Below are positions 5,656 through 6,357 of a stretch of DNA of 6,357 nt, piece after piece. The position numbers were made by a program, and so were the translations under genes. The stretch is taken from positions 1 to 6,357 of the forward strand of contig CAIRWP010000160.1 in NCBI GenBank assembly GCA_903882335.1, in the 5' to 3' direction. Each line of letters opens with the position of its first letter. Position 1 is the first letter of the stretch. The notes beneath the pieces were generated by a model that had not been told where the DNA came from, did not search any database, and was given only the letters and a program-made list of their open reading frames with translations. Origin of the DNA: an uncultured Opitutia bacterium. Its GTDB lineage: Bacteria > Verrucomicrobiota > Verrucomicrobiia > Opitutales > UBA953.

Positions 5656-6357
5656 ATGGACCTACTGGCCCGAGTCGACTGGTTCCAGATTTTGGCCGCG
5701 CTCTGCTTCTGGCTGGCCTTGGTCTGGGCGCAGCATCTGGACCGCGGCTTCCCGGCCTGGCTGCGCCGTCTCGCCCTGCCGGCCTTGCTGGGGTGGTCGG
5801 TGGTGGACTTCTGCACGGACGGGGTGGGCTTCTGGCCGGCCGTGGCCGCCGCGCCGGCGGGCTTCTTTGCGCTCTGGCTCGGGGCGCATGGCCTGCGTCG
5901 CTTCCTTTCCGATGATCTCGCGCCGGCGCCGCGCCGCTACCTGGAAATGCTGTCGGCCACCGGTCCGTTGGTCGCGGCGGCGGCCTGGGTCTGGTCGCGC
6001 TACGATCGGACCTTCGCCGGCTTCCCGGATCCGCTCGCCACGCTGACCACCGTCCACTTCGCCATCACGTTCGGCGTCCTGCCGCTGGCGATGGCGGCGA
6101 GCGAACGCCCGCTGCCGCGCTCGCGCCGGCGCGACCTCGGGCTCTGGCTTTATGTCGCCGGGGCGCCGGCCACCGCGTTGTGCTTCGCCTTGCGCACGGA
6201 TCCTTTCCGCCCCGGCATGGTCGAAGTCGGCTGCGCCATCGCCTTCGCCGCCGGGTTCCTGCTCTGGGCCACCGGCATGCCGGTGCGGCGCGGGCCCTGG
6301 CCGTATGTGTGCCTGGTCCCCGGCTTCTTGCTCGGCGTCGGCTACACCGCCGCCCAG
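5656..6357 (+). CDS. multi-pass membrane protein, YndJ-like (3' truncated)
   Basis: Open frame of 234 codons with no stop, running off the window end, so the C terminus is missing. The product is strongly hydrophobic with roughly seven or eight membrane segments, at about residues 9-26, 40-56, 60-78, 98-114, 130-148, 161-179, 188-206 and 214-231. They are separated by short, mostly Arg-rich loops such as LRRFL (80-84) and PRSRRRD (154-160). The segment DPLATLTTVHFAITFG (125-140) resembles the conserved LTxVHF motif I associate with YndJ-family membrane proteins (function unknown), but this rests on one short motif. The start is fixed by an in-frame TAG at 5644-5646, with ATG 5656 the first start after it; GGGG directly before the ATG is too close to act as a normal Shine-Dalgarno. 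The reading frame is credible because charged residues are confined to loops and Trp/Phe sit at segment edges. It lies behind a terminator and so in a separate transcription unit. Function unknown. Confidence 0.75.
   Translation, partial: MDLLARVDWFQILAALCFWLALVWAQHLDRGFPAWLRRLALPALLGWSVVDFCTDGVGFWPAVAAAPAGFFALWLGAHGLRRFLSDDLAPAPRRYLEMLSATGPLVAAAAWVWSRYDRTFAGFPDPLATLTTVHFAITFGVLPLAMAASERPLPRSRRRDLGLWLYVAGAPATALCFALRTDPFRPGMVEVGCAIAFAAGFLLWATGMPVRRGPWPYVCLVPGFLLGVGYTAAQ

Noticed and set aside
4560..5816. 418-codon minus-strand open frame over mdh and the terminator
   Set aside because: It is antisense to an unmistakable malate dehydrogenase and would run through the terminator hairpin. No recognisable motifs.
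1..6357. Mobile element, phage, CRISPR or defence island
   Set aside because: No transposase, integrase, terminal inverted repeats, spaced direct repeats or compositional break is seen. Base and codon use look uniform across all six genes.

Overview
The window is a 6.36 kb, very GC-rich (C/G-ending codons throughout), densely coded bacterial chromosomal segment. All six genes lie on the + strand. I see no tRNA, rRNA, CRISPR array, insertion sequence or phage gene. The lineage cannot be fixed from the sequence. The combination of high GC, starts without recognisable Shine-Dalgarno sequences, a type-2 (Thermus/Chlamydia-like) malate dehydrogenase, a full-length HrpB helicase and a short DFEGG-type exonuclease would fit Verrucomicrobiota, perhaps an Opitutus-like member. 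That is a low-to-moderate confidence inference.

Layout: (1) 23-481, a small YfcE/MJ0936-type metallophosphoesterase starting at GTG, just after a possible stop codon of an upstream gene. (2) 478-3009, the DEAH/RHA helicase HrpB, overlapping gene 1 by ATGA. (3) 3023-3847, a Tat-exported glycoside hydrolase of the Asl1/GH128 type, 13 nt after hrpB. (4) 3850-4530, a DnaQ-like DEDDh 3'-5' exonuclease, 2 nt after gene 3. (5) 4581-5582, malate dehydrogenase, after a 50-nt gap that may hold its own promoter. (6) A strong intrinsic terminator at 5603-5638. (7) 5656 to the window end, a multi-pass membrane protein truncated by the window edge, with a faint YndJ-like motif; a promoter for it may be built into the terminator.

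Genes 1-4 are packed like a single operon, since each junction overlaps or has a gap of 13 nt or less. Their predicted functions (phosphoesterase, RNA helicase, exported glucanase-like enzyme, exonuclease) do not form an obvious pathway. Three are nucleic-acid or phosphoester enzymes and the fourth is exported. mdh supplies the TCA-cycle malate/oxaloacetate step and is probably transcribed at least partly on its own. The terminator closes this unit and the membrane gene starts a new one.

No clearly new multi-gene system is evident. The best leads are the -35-like TTGACC inside the terminator stem, predicting a leaderless transcript for the membrane gene; a non-canonical motif II in the exonuclease; and the odd but tight phosphoesterase-hrpB-glycosidase-exonuclease cluster.
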